From Acidobacteriota bacterium (GTDB lineage Bacteria > Acidobacteriota > Vicinamibacteria > Fen-336), in the NCBI GenBank assembly GCA_022340585.1, contig JAJDNS010000003.1:1-64000 (forward strand): 64,000 nucleotides of DNA, in the 5' to 3' direction. This document shows, piece by piece, positions 50,186-58,667 of the stretch. The translations under genes and the position numbers were made by a program. How positions within the stretch are numbered: position 1 is the stretch's first letter; every line of letters begins with the position of its first letter. The notes beneath the pieces are model-generated. The model ran no database searches. It was given only the letters and a program-made list of their open reading frames with translations, and had not been told where the DNA came from.

Positions 50186-52027
50186 TCACCGCTCCCCCTC
50201 CGCGAGCCGGCCGTACCACTCCCGAAGCACGAAGAACGCCTTCTTGCGCTCGCCGCGGTCGGAGACGACGCCCTTGCGGTTCCACCCGTCCTGCACGCCG
50301 GGGAGGAGGCGGTGGGGAGACCGGAAGTCCATGAGCAGCCACGGGCTGGTCCCGGCCAGGAACGGGATCCGGTCCAGCATCTCCGCTTGCCGGCGGTACA
50401 CCTCGGCCTGGAACTCCTCGCTCCACCGGGTGCGCGTGGTGCCGTGCCGCCCGTAGCGGGCCCCCGCCCCCCACTCGCTCATGATGTGGGGCTTCTCGTA
50501 GACCGACCGCCACGAGACCCGGTCGGCCTTCTCGGCGAGCCCGTCGTACCACCCCACGTACTCGTTGCAGCCGATCACGTCCAGGTGCTTCCCGAAGGGA
50601 TCGTCGATGACCTGGGTGTCGCCTTCGGGCTCCCCCCGCTCGAGGGCGGCGGTCACGAGCCGCGTGTCGTCGAGCTCCCGCACCCGGTCCACCAGGGCCT
50701 TCAGGAAGGCGTTCCGGGGGTCGGAGATCGGTGTCTCGTTGGCCACGGACCACAGCGCGATCGAGGCCCGGTTCCGGTCGCGGGTGATGCTCTCCGTCAG
50801 CTGCGTCCGCGCGTTGTCGAGGGTGTCCGGGCTCTCCCAGCGAATGGCCCAGTAGACCGGGATCTCCGACCACACCAGGAGCCCCATGCGGTCGGCCTCC
50901 CGGAGCATCGCCTCGTCGTGGGGGTAGTGGGCGAGCCGCACGAAGTTGCCGCCCAGCGCCTTGACCCAGCCCAGCAGGGTCCGGGCGTCATCGACTCCGA
51001 AGGCCCGACCCGAGCGGTACGGTGCCTCGCCGTGGACACAGATCCCACGGAGGAAGACCGCCTTGCCATTGAGCAGGATCGTCGTGCCCCGCGTCTCCAG
51101 GCTTCGGAAGCCGATGCGATCCTGAACGACGTCCTGCCCCGCCGCGACCTCCACGTCATAGAGCTTCGGGTCCTCCGGCGACCAGAGGTCGAGCCGAGCC
51201 GGGAAGTCGAAGGCGGCCCGACCCCCGCCGTCGGTGGTCGCGGTCTCGGAGATGCCGGCCTCGGCGATTCGGACCGTCACCTCCTGGCCGGCCTTCGTGC
51301 CGTCGAGAGTCACCCACCCCCGCACCCGGTCCCGTGATCCCTTCGCGAGCTGAACGACGAAGTCCCGGATGAAGGTCCCGGGCACCTCGACGAGGCGCAC
51401 GGGGCGAGTGATCCCCCCGTAGTTCCACCAGTCGAAGTCCAGGGTCGGAACCGCCTCCGGGCGACGGGCGTTGTCGGCCTTCACGACGAGCACGTTGTCG
51501 GTGGGCTTCACCCGGTCCGTGATCTCGAAGTTGAACGGGGTGAAGGCGCCCTCGTGGACCCCCAGCAGCTCGCCGTTGAGAAAGACGTGGGCCTTCGAGG
51601 CCACCGCCCCGAACCAGACGAACAGCCGCGAGGTGCCGCTCTCCCGCGGGTCGTCGAAGGTCCGGCGGTACCAGACCGTCCCCTCGTAGAGCAGGAGCGA
51701 CTCCCGCTGGGTGTTCCAGTCGCCGGGCACGAGGAGGGTCGGCGACGTGTCGAAGCTGTACTCCACGCGGTCCGTCTCGTCCTCCGCCTTCCGGTCGAGG
51801 AAGTAGCCGTCGGCCCGGGGCTGGTAGCGGTAGTCGTAGTAGCCCGTCTCGAAGGCGTCGACGATGGTGCGCCAGATGCCGTCGAGGGACGTGGTCCGCC
51901 TCCCGTCCACGTTGGTGATGAGGGGGTCGGGCCCGGGGGGCGCGTCGGCCGCGGCCGGCGCCGCCACCGCGACGGCCAGGACGAGAGCTCCGGTCAGAAA
52001 GGCGTGGAGGGATTGTCTCTGGTGCAT
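50186..52027 (-). CDS. Secreted glycoside hydrolase family 2 protein (beta-glucuronidase-like)
   Basis: 613 aa. Signal peptide ending PAAADAP, then sugar-binding jelly roll (VWYRRTFDDPRESG, HVFLNGELLGVHEGAFTPF), immunoglobulin-like domain and TIM barrel. Acid/base Glu is in WSVANETP, the nucleophile Glu in IMSEWGAGA; LRGICVHGEAPYRSG and RLAHYPHDEAMLREADRMG are typical GH2. The NYGGITRP segment is shared with beta-glucuronidases. It could be a beta-glucuronidase or -galactosidase; substrate not fixed. ATG at 52027 follows AGGAGGACCAC. A 163-base gap from perR contains no other gene. Confidence 0.92.
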   Translation of the reverse strand: MHQRQSLHAFLTGALVLAVAVAAPAAADAPPGPDPLITNVDGRRTTSLDGIWRTIVDAFETGYYDYRYQPRADGYFLDRKAEDETDRVEYSFDTSPTLLVPGDWNTQRESLLLYEGTVWYRRTFDDPRESGTSRLFVWFGAVASKAHVFLNGELLGVHEGAFTPFNFEITDRVKPTDNVLVVKADNARRPEAVPTLDFDWWNYGGITRPVRLVEVPGTFIRDFVVQLAKGSRDRVRGWVTLDGTKAGQEVTVRIAEAGISETATTDGGGRAAFDFPARLDLWSPEDPKLYDVEVAAGQDVVQDRIGFRSLETRGTTILLNGKAVFLRGICVHGEAPYRSGRAFGVDDARTLLGWVKALGGNFVRLAHYPHDEAMLREADRMGLLVWSEIPVYWAIRWESPDTLDNARTQLTESITRDRNRASIALWSVANETPISDPRNAFLKALVDRVRELDDTRLVTAALERGEPEGDTQVIDDPFGKHLDVIGCNEYVGWYDGLAEKADRVSWRSVYEKPHIMSEWGAGARYGRHGTTRTRWSEEFQAEVYRRQAEMLDRIPFLAGTSPWLLMDFRSPHRLLPGVQDGWNRKGVVSDRGERKKAFFVLREWYGRLAEGER

Positions 52028-52080
52028 CGTGGTCCTCCTGGTGCAGGCAGGGGGATCTTACCCCCAGGCGACGTCATCCC

Positions 52081-52310
52081 GAGGACCGAACCGGCCTGCG
52101 GCCAGACGCCTTGGCCAAGGGCACGATTCCGCCATGGCGATCGTGTCCTTAGCAGGACCGAACCGGCCTGCGGCCGGATGCCCTGGCCAGGGACTTGTCA
52201 TCCCGAAGCGCGCCATCGTGTGGTCGTCGCGCGAGGGATCTGCTGCCTGGGACACGAGCAGCAGATTCCTCGCCCGACGCTCGACGCAGCCGGGCTCGGA
52301 ATGACACACG
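52081..52310. repeat. Dispersed-repeat cluster in a 440-bp intergenic gap
   Basis: Two ~38-bp direct copies starting AGGACCGAACCGGCCTGC (52082 and 52154), about 90% identical. Next come CTTGTCATCCCGAAGC (52194) and GGCTCGGAATGACACA (52289), the two ends of the common 'tCATcCCGA...TCGGAATGAc' repeat, with CGCGAGGGATCTGCTGC inside. A related CGCGCGAGGGATGACC lies at 52450-52466. The gap 52028-52467 has no supported gene. Confidence 0.6.
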
Positions 52311-52467
52311 CAGGGAGATTCTCAGAACGGCGCGTCGAGGGCCCGGCAGAGAAACTGGACGAACCCGGCGCCTTCGCGCCAGATGCCGGCAAGGCGGCGC
52401 TCGAAGCCCGTCTCGAGAACGAGATCCCTCGCGCGACGGCCTGACGACCGCGCGCGAGGGATGACCG

Positions 52468-54681
52468 TCAGTCCAGGCCCATCTCCTCCACGAGGTGTCC
52501 CGCGCCGTCGACCTCCTCCATGACCCAGAGGAGGTACCGCACGTCGGCGTGGATCGAGCGGGTGCGGACGGGGTCGAAGAGGAAGTCCGAGGCAATGGTG
52601 TCGTAGGTGCCGTCGAAGAGCAGACCCACGAGCTCGCCCTTGCCGTTGAGCGTCGGTGAGCCGGAGTTGCCGCCGGTGGTGTCGACGGTGGAGAGAAAGT
52701 CCACGGGCACGTCGCCGAGAGACTCCATCGCGTAGGGCGTCTCCCTTCCCTTCCGCAGGGCCTCGATGGCCTCCAGCTCCGCGACGGGGGCGTCGAACTC
52801 GCCCTCACCGGTGTGCTTCTGCTCGATGCCGGCCAGGGTGGTGAACGGCTTCCAGTAGACGCCGTCCGGGCCGTCGACGCCCTTGACCTGCCCGTAGGTC
52901 ACCCGGAGGGTGCTGTTGGCATCGGGGGCCACCGGCCCGTCCGCCATCTCGATCAGCGCTTGCACGTAGAGCGGTCGCAGGCGGGACTCCGCGCCGTCGG
53001 TCCTGTTCTCGGCCTCGCGACTGGCCTGGTAGAGGGGATCCAGGGCGGCGGCCAGGCCCACGAAGGGGTCGGCGACCGCGTCCAGATCGACCGTGCTCAT
53101 CTCGAACAGCGAGAGCCGGAACGACTCGTCCGTCATCTTCGTCGCCGCGTAGGCCTCGTCGAGCCAGGCGTCGATGGCCGGTGTGCTGTCGGCCTCCACC
53201 ATGCCCGGGGTGAGGCCGACCAGCTTGTCGATCGCACGGATGCGCTGCTCGGCGGGAAGCGCCGCCGCCCGCCGGAAGGCCCAGCGCAGGAGGGCGCGGT
53301 CGATTCGCGGATCGAGGGAGCGCTCCATCCGCTCCTGGGTCTCCAGGATCGGGCCCCAGTCCCGCTCCTGCAGGCCGCGCTCGCGGTCGACGTCCTCCTC
53401 CGGCCGCGCCGCCGCCAGGAGTCGGGCGGTGTGGGCCACGGAGACGTACGAGGCGCGGCTCGTGCGCCGGCGGTAGCTCAGCGGGGGGAGCAGCTCCTCG
53501 AGGATCTCGTCCCGCTGACGGGTGGCCACGGTCGCCTCCTCCAGCGCGGCGAGGGCGGGCAGGACGTGACCGTACCGCCTCTGCCGCTCGGGGTCGGCGG
53601 CGATCCACTCCACGAGCTCCTTCTGGGCCTTCTCCTTCCGGGCCAGGATTCCCCCGTCGACCAGACCCTCGAGCATCCCCTGGCGGTTGGTCAGGTAGTT
53701 GTGGAGGCCGCGGAGGCGACCCGAGGCCTTGATCTGCAACGCCTCGTCCCCGGCGCCGAGCTCCTCGAGTATGGCGATCTGCTCCCGGTAGCGGCGGATG
53801 GTGCTCGGGTACGTCCAGTCGACGATCGTCCTCACCTCCTCGTACGTGTAGTGCCGTTGGGTCCGTCCGGGGTATCCCACCACGAACACGCAGTCGCCCT
53901 CGGCAACGCCGCGGGGCTGGACCTTCAGCCAGTGCCGCGGGTGGAAGGGAACGTTGTCCTTCGAGTACGAAGCCGGGTTGCCGTCAGGGCCCACGTAGGC
54001 CCGGAAGAACGACCAGTCCCCGGTGTGGCGGGGCCAGCGCCAGTTGTCGGTCTCCCCGCCGAAGTTCCCGATGCCCTCGGCGGGGGCGTAGACGAGACGC
54101 ACGTCCGAGATCTCGAGCTGGGCCAGCTCGTAGTACTCGAGTCCCCCGAAGAACGACGCGACCTTGCAGCGCAGGCCGTCGTTCTCGCACTCGGCCGTCC
54201 GCTTCTTGAGCCGCCGCTCGATGAGCTCGTGGCGCTCGAGGTCGTCGACGCCGGGGTCGATGGCGCCGGTGATCGCGTCGGTGACGTTGGTGAACGAAAC
54301 CGTGACCCAGACCCGGGACCCCGGACCGTTGGAGACCTCGTCGGCCCGCGTCTTCGCCAGGAAGCCGTCCCGTAGGAGGTTGCGCTCGGGGGTCGAGTTG
54401 TACTGGAGAGCCCCGGCGGCACAGTGGTGGTTGGTGGCGATCAGCCCGTCCGGGGAGACGAAGGAAGCGGTGCAGCCCCCGAGCCAGACGATGGCCCCCA
54501 TGGGATGGCCGGTGAGGTCGGTGAAGGTCTCCGGGTCACCGTGGAAGCCCACCTCGGCGAGCTGGGGGGCAAGATCGGGGATCTGCGACGGCATCCACAT
54601 CCCCTCGTCCGCACGAAGGGGGGAGGCGGCCAGCGCGAGGGCGCCGGCGAGAGCGAGGCACGTCCGAAAGAGGGTGCGCAT
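52468..54681 (-). CDS. S46 family dipeptidyl peptidase (DPP7-type)
   Basis: 737 aa periplasmic exopeptidase removing N-terminal dipeptides. Signal peptide ends at PLRADEG; the trypsin-like domain has GLIATNHHC (His ~86), the Asp in GETDNWRWPRHTGDWSFFRA and Ser in DTTGGNSGSP, interrupted by a large helical domain. The residue 18 after the Ser is Gly (LLFDGTYD), as in DPP7 (Gly673), not Arg as in DPP11, so hydrophobic P1 residues rather than Asp/Glu should be preferred. ATG at 54681 has AGGAG; the frame is open to 56229 but that is antisense to the PLC-like gene. Confidence 0.94.
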   Translation of the reverse strand: MRTLFRTCLALAGALALAASPLRADEGMWMPSQIPDLAPQLAEVGFHGDPETFTDLTGHPMGAIVWLGGCTASFVSPDGLIATNHHCAAGALQYNSTPERNLLRDGFLAKTRADEVSNGPGSRVWVTVSFTNVTDAITGAIDPGVDDLERHELIERRLKKRTAECENDGLRCKVASFFGGLEYYELAQLEISDVRLVYAPAEGIGNFGGETDNWRWPRHTGDWSFFRAYVGPDGNPASYSKDNVPFHPRHWLKVQPRGVAEGDCVFVVGYPGRTQRHYTYEEVRTIVDWTYPSTIRRYREQIAILEELGAGDEALQIKASGRLRGLHNYLTNRQGMLEGLVDGGILARKEKAQKELVEWIAADPERQRRYGHVLPALAALEEATVATRQRDEILEELLPPLSYRRRTSRASYVSVAHTARLLAAARPEEDVDRERGLQERDWGPILETQERMERSLDPRIDRALLRWAFRRAAALPAEQRIRAIDKLVGLTPGMVEADSTPAIDAWLDEAYAATKMTDESFRLSLFEMSTVDLDAVADPFVGLAAALDPLYQASREAENRTDGAESRLRPLYVQALIEMADGPVAPDANSTLRVTYGQVKGVDGPDGVYWKPFTTLAGIEQKHTGEGEFDAPVAELEAIEALRKGRETPYAMESLGDVPVDFLSTVDTTGGNSGSPTLNGKGELVGLLFDGTYDTIASDFLFDPVRTRSIHADVRYLLWVMEEVDGAGHLVEEMGLD

Positions 54682-54792
54682 GAAGGCTCCTGTCATAGTC
54701 TCACCCGACCGGGCGGACAACCCTTCTAGGATAGCGGTGGCGGAGGGTGCGCTCCCATGGTTCGATCGCACTAGACGGGGATGACACATCAA

Positions 54793-54819
54793 TTGACGGA
54801 TTCGGCCGTGTGCTAGCAT
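54793..54819 (+). promoter_or_regulatory. Sigma70-like promoter with extended -10 for the PLC-like gene
   Basis: TTGACG (54793-54798), short 15-base spacer, TGC-TAGCAT (-10 at 54814-54819 with a TGn extension). About 28 bases to the ATG with GAGGGGAG between. Confidence 0.5.
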
Positions 54820-54847
54820 CCAGCCGCCCACGCGGAGAGGGGAGATC

Positions 54848-56995
54848 ATGTCCGACTCGAGCCGTTCCCGGTTCTGGGAGAAGGCCGCCCCGCCGATGCG
54901 CGTCGTCGGGGCCATCCTGCTCGCGGCGGGAATGATCCACCTGTACGCCGACAAGGTCGTCTTCGACGCGCCGACCTTCGGCTCCCGGGCCGCCGACAGC
55001 CTGGGCGACCCCCGGGTGTCCGGCTTCGTCGCCCGAGGCATCGCCGACCAGGTGATCGCGCGGGACCGGGACCTCCTGGCCTTCCGACCCGTGCTCGTGA
55101 GCACCGCCGACGCCGTCGTGCGCTCCGAGGCCTTCCGGGCCGGCTTCCGCCGCGCCGCCCAGGGCGCCCACGCCGCCGTCTTCTCCGACAGCGTCGGCAA
55201 GGTCGCTCTCTCGATCCCCGACGTCGGGGTCCTCGTCCGCAGCGCCCTGGCCCACGACCCCGCCCTCGCGGCCCACGTCCCCTCGGATCTCGACGCCGAG
55301 GTCTCGGTCCAGCCGGTGGGCAGGGTGGCCCAGGTCCTCGCCGACCTGGCCCGGCTCGGCCACCGGTTCCGGAAGAATGCCTTCTGGGCCATCGGGTCGG
55401 GGATCCTCCTCCTCGTCCTGGGCATCGGCCTTCCCCACAACCGCCGCAAGGCGCTCCTCAGCGGGGGCGCGACCCTCGCCGCCGTGGCCCTCGTCGTGTT
55501 CTTCCTCCCGCCGCTCACCCGGATCGTCCTCACCGCCTCCATTCCGAACGAGGATCTGCGGCCGGTGGTGGCCGGGGTCTGGGACGCGTTCTCCGGAGGC
55601 CTCCGGCACTGGGCGCTCCTCCTCGCCGGGGCCGGCATCGTCCTCGCCGCGGCGGCCTCTTCCTTCGCCAGCCACGTGGAGGTGGGCGGGGTCGGGCGCC
55701 GGGCGTGGACCTGGCTGAAGAGCCCGGCCCGATCCTGGCAAGGCGAGATCGTGCGGGCGGCGGTGCTCACCGGCATCGGCCTCCACGCCGTCCTCCGCCC
55801 CGCCGCGACTCTGCGTGGCTTGACCGTCGTCGTCGGGGCCGTCCTCGCCTTCGAGGGGCTGCGGGAGCTGTTCCTGCTCGTGCCTCCCCGGATCAGGGCG
55901 GCAGCCGACCACGCCGAGGACGCCCTCGCCGAGGCGAGAGAGGACGCAGACGAGCTCCACGGCGCCCGCACCTGGCTCCGCGCGGCGCTCGTGGGCCTCC
56001 TCGTCGTCGTGCTGATCGGGGCAGCCGCCGTCCTCATGCGCAGCCCTGCCGTTGTGCCGGAAGCGCCGGCCCTCACCGACGCCTGCAACGGGGACCGGGC
56101 GCTGTGCGAGCGCCGGCTGGACGAGGTCGCCCTTCCCGGCGCCCACAACTCCATGTCGGGAGCCGAGATCGACGGCTGGATGTTCCCGAACCAGGAGCTG
56201 GAGTCGGTCTCCCTGCTCGGGCACGGCATCCGGGCGTTGCTGTTCGACGTCCACTACGGGACGCCGATCGGCGACCGGGTGAAGACCGACGTCAAGGACG
56301 AGGAGGCGTTCCGGGCCGCCATGGAGAAGGCGCTGGGCACGGAGGGCTTCGACGCCGCCATGCGCATCCGCGAGCGCCTCACCGGGGACCCCACCGGACC
56401 TCGCGGGACCTACCTCTGCCACGGCTCCTGCGAGCTCGGGGCCGCGCCTCTGGTGACGATGCTGGAGGGGGTGCGTGACTTCCTCGTCCAGAACCCGGGC
56501 GAGGTCCTGGTCTTCGTGATCGAGGACTACGTGGTCCCGGCGGACATCGAGGCCGCGTTCCGGGACAGCGGCCTCGAGCGCCTGGTGTACCGCGGAGCCG
56601 TGACCGCCCCCTTCCCCACCCTCCGGGAGATGATCGACTCGGACCAGCGCCTCGTCGTCTTCGGCGAGAACGACACCGGCGGCGTGGCCTGGTACCACCC
56701 CGCCTTCGAGACGATCCAGGAGACCCCCTACACCTTCCGCACCCCGGAGGAGTTCTCCTGCCGGGCGAACCGTGGGGGGCCCGACGCGCCGCTGTTCCAG
56801 ATCAACCACTGGATCGAGACGACCCCCACGCCGAAGCCGTCGAACGCGGAGATCGTGAACCAGAAGGAGTTCCTGCTCGCCCGGGCCCGGCAGTGCCAGG
56901 AGGAGCGGGGCATGCTCCCCAACATCGTCGCCGTCGACTTCGCCATGACCGGTGACGTCGTCGGTGTGGTCGCCGAGCTGAACGGTCGGCAGTAG
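54848..56995 (+). CDS. Membrane-anchored PLC-like phosphodiesterase domain protein
   Basis: 715 aa. N-terminal half (1-400): one helix, a ~120-residue extracytoplasmic stretch, then several hydrophobic segments (about 175-192, 200-220, 250-270, 295-340, 375-395). The last ~300 residues form a TIM-barrel like PI-PLC X domains: VALPGAHNSMS (first His, ~431), LLFDVHYG, YLCHGSCELG (second His, ~525), VLVFVIEDYV and MLPNIVAVDF. Bacterial members cleave PI or GPI-type lipids, but many such proteins have unknown substrates. ATG at 54848 has GAGGGGAG. DUF1080 gene follows by 16 bases. Confidence 0.82.
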   Translation: MSDSSRSRFWEKAAPPMRVVGAILLAAGMIHLYADKVVFDAPTFGSRAADSLGDPRVSGFVARGIADQVIARDRDLLAFRPVLVSTADAVVRSEAFRAGFRRAAQGAHAAVFSDSVGKVALSIPDVGVLVRSALAHDPALAAHVPSDLDAEVSVQPVGRVAQVLADLARLGHRFRKNAFWAIGSGILLLVLGIGLPHNRRKALLSGGATLAAVALVVFFLPPLTRIVLTASIPNEDLRPVVAGVWDAFSGGLRHWALLLAGAGIVLAAAASSFASHVEVGGVGRRAWTWLKSPARSWQGEIVRAAVLTGIGLHAVLRPAATLRGLTVVVGAVLAFEGLRELFLLVPPRIRAAADHAEDALAEAREDADELHGARTWLRAALVGLLVVVLIGAAAVLMRSPAVVPEAPALTDACNGDRALCERRLDEVALPGAHNSMSGAEIDGWMFPNQELESVSLLGHGIRALLFDVHYGTPIGDRVKTDVKDEEAFRAAMEKALGTEGFDAAMRIRERLTGDPTGPRGTYLCHGSCELGAAPLVTMLEGVRDFLVQNPGEVLVFVIEDYVVPADIEAAFRDSGLERLVYRGAVTAPFPTLREMIDSDQRLVVFGENDTGGVAWYHPAFETIQETPYTFRTPEEFSCRANRGGPDAPLFQINHWIETTPTPKPSNAEIVNQKEFLLARARQCQEERGMLPNIVAVDFAMTGDVVGVVAELNGRQ

Positions 56996-57011
56996 CCCAG
57001 AAAGGAAGCAC

Positions 57012-58502
57012 ATGATGCGCGCCGTCGCCGTCCCCTCGCTCATCGGCATCGCCCTCCTCGTCGGGTGCGCGGCCCCTCCCCCACCGGAGCCGGATGCCGG
57101 GTCGGAGGCGGGCTGGGTGTCGCTCTTCGACGGCCAGTCCTTGGAGGGCTGGAGGGCCTCGGAGAACGCGGCATCCTTCGCCGTGGCCGACGGGGCCATC
57201 ACCTGCGACGGCGACCGCTCCCACCTCTTCTATGTGGGGTCGGAGGGAACCGACTTCCAGAGCTTCGAGCTCGAGACCGAGGTCCTCGCCCACAAAGGCG
57301 CCAACTCCGGGATCTACTTTCACACCGCTTTCCAGGAGGAGGACTGGCCGGGGCAGGGCTTCGAGATCCAGGTGAACAACTCCCAGGAGCGCCACGGTGA
57401 CTACCTGGAGAACAAGAAGACGGCCAGCCTCTACGGCTACCGGAACCTCTACAAGGCCATGGCCCCCGACGACGAGTGGTTCACGATCAAGGCCCGGGTG
57501 GAGGGCAAGCGGGTCCGCATCTGGGTCGACGGGACCCTCGTGGTGGACTACCGCGAGCCGGACCAGCTCCCCCCGTCCTGGGACGAGACGTTTCGCAGGC
57601 TCGGCCGGGGGACCTTCGCGCTCCAGTGCCACGACCCCGAGAGCAAGGTGTCCTTCCGCAACGTGCGCGCGAGGCCCCTGGCCGAAGAGGACGTCGACCA
57701 GGGCCCCTCCCCCGTGGCCGACGAGACCTTCATGCGCATGCTCGAGCTGGGCCAGGCCAACTTCCCCCTCGTGGACCTCCATGCCCACCTGAAGGGCGGG
57801 CTCACCCTGGAGCAGGCCCTCGAGCTGTCCCGGAAGAGCGGGATGTTCCTCGGGGTCGCGCTCAACATCGGCCAGGGCCAGGGGGCCGACACCGACGAGA
57901 AGGCCCTCGAGTTCCTGGAGCAGATGGAGGGCCAGCCCGTGTTCGTCGCCGCCCAGGCCGAGGGCCGCGAGTGGCTCGACATGTTCTCGCCGGAGGTTCT
58001 CGCGAAGTTCGACTACGTCTTCACCGACTCCATGACCTTCACCGACGACCGCACCGGCCGGCGGACCCGGCTCTGGATGCCCGAGGAGGTCGAGGTCGGC
58101 GACCCCCAGGCCTTCATGGACATGCTGGTGGAGAAGACCGTGGGCATCCTCGAGAGCGAGCCCATCGACATCTACGTCAACCCGACCTTCCTGCCCGAGG
58201 CCATCGGCGACGACTACGACACCCTCTGGACCGAGGCCCGGATGAAGAAGGTGATCGGCGCCGCGGTGGCCAACGACGTGGCCATCGAGATCAACGGCCG
58301 CTACCGGCTGCCCAGCGAGCACTTCCTCCGCCTGGCGAAGGAGGCCGGGGCGAGGTTCACCTTCGGCACCAACAACGCCGGCGCCGACGACCTGGGCGAC
58401 TGGTCGTACCCCCTGGAGATGCAGAGGGCGCTGGAGCTGGGCTGGGAGGACATGTTCGTCCCGGCTCACGCGCCGTCGAAAGCGCAGAAGGCCCTCCAGT
58501 AG
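57012..58502 (+). CDS. Lipoprotein with DUF1080 and PHP-like domains
   Basis: 496 aa. Lipobox LLVGCAAPP near residue 18. Residues ~37-205 are DUF1080 (3-keto-disaccharide hydrolase/laminin-G-like fold): SLFDGQSLEGWRASE, SGIYFHTAFQE, GFEIQVNNSQE. Residues ~255-490 look like a PHP phosphoesterase fold: LVDLHAHLKGGLTLEQAL, FDYVFTDSMTF, IYVNPTFLPEAIGDDY and ARFTFGTNNAG. The usual second metal-binding HxH of PHP is not clear, so activity is uncertain. Co-transcribed with the PLC-like gene (16-base gap). AGGAAGCAC precedes the ATG. Confidence 0.8.
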   Translation: MMRAVAVPSLIGIALLVGCAAPPPPEPDAGSEAGWVSLFDGQSLEGWRASENAASFAVADGAITCDGDRSHLFYVGSEGTDFQSFELETEVLAHKGANSGIYFHTAFQEEDWPGQGFEIQVNNSQERHGDYLENKKTASLYGYRNLYKAMAPDDEWFTIKARVEGKRVRIWVDGTLVVDYREPDQLPPSWDETFRRLGRGTFALQCHDPESKVSFRNVRARPLAEEDVDQGPSPVADETFMRMLELGQANFPLVDLHAHLKGGLTLEQALELSRKSGMFLGVALNIGQGQGADTDEKALEFLEQMEGQPVFVAAQAEGREWLDMFSPEVLAKFDYVFTDSMTFTDDRTGRRTRLWMPEEVEVGDPQAFMDMLVEKTVGILESEPIDIYVNPTFLPEAIGDDYDTLWTEARMKKVIGAAVANDVAIEINGRYRLPSEHFLRLAKEAGARFTFGTNNAGADDLGDWSYPLEMQRALELGWEDMFVPAHAPSKAQKALQ

Positions 58503-58522
58503 CGCCGGGGCCGGGTAGCGCC

Positions 58523-58592
58523 GGGGTCAGGTCTTGACGTTTCGCGTCGCGCCTGGATGGTCTTCACGGTGCGAAACGCAGGACCTGCCCCC
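58523..58592. repeat. REP/RAYT-type palindromic element, copy 2
   Basis: GGGGTCAGGTC (58523-58533) and GACCTGCCCCC (58582-58592) form imperfect ends, and CGTTTCGC (58538-58545) with GCGAAACG (58571-58578) an inner perfect 8-bp arm pair. Follows the DUF1080 stop by 20 bases; related to 39022-39103. Confidence 0.7.
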
Positions 58593-58597
58593 TTCAG

Positions 58598-58627
58598 TTG
58601 ACACCTTTTCCGGGGGACCGCTACACT
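58598..58627 (+). promoter_or_regulatory. Sigma70 promoter for the OPT gene
   Basis: TTGACA (58598-58603, perfect), 18-base spacer, TACACT (58622-58627). It lies five bases after the REP element and about 40 bases before the ATG. Confidence 0.75.
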
Positions 58628-58667
58628 TCGCCGTCCTCCTTGGCCTCAACGATCCCCGGGTGACCCC

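Noticed and set aside
52028-52467. Riboswitch or small RNA between GH2 and DPP7 genes
   Set aside because: The paired strings are explained by direct and palindromic repeats; nothing matches a riboswitch core I know and no promoter points into it.
54682-56229. Extension of the DPP7 reading frame upstream to 56229
   Set aside because: The added residues are Ser/Arg/Thr-rich, antisense to the PLC-like gene; a signal peptide with AGGAG begins at 54681.
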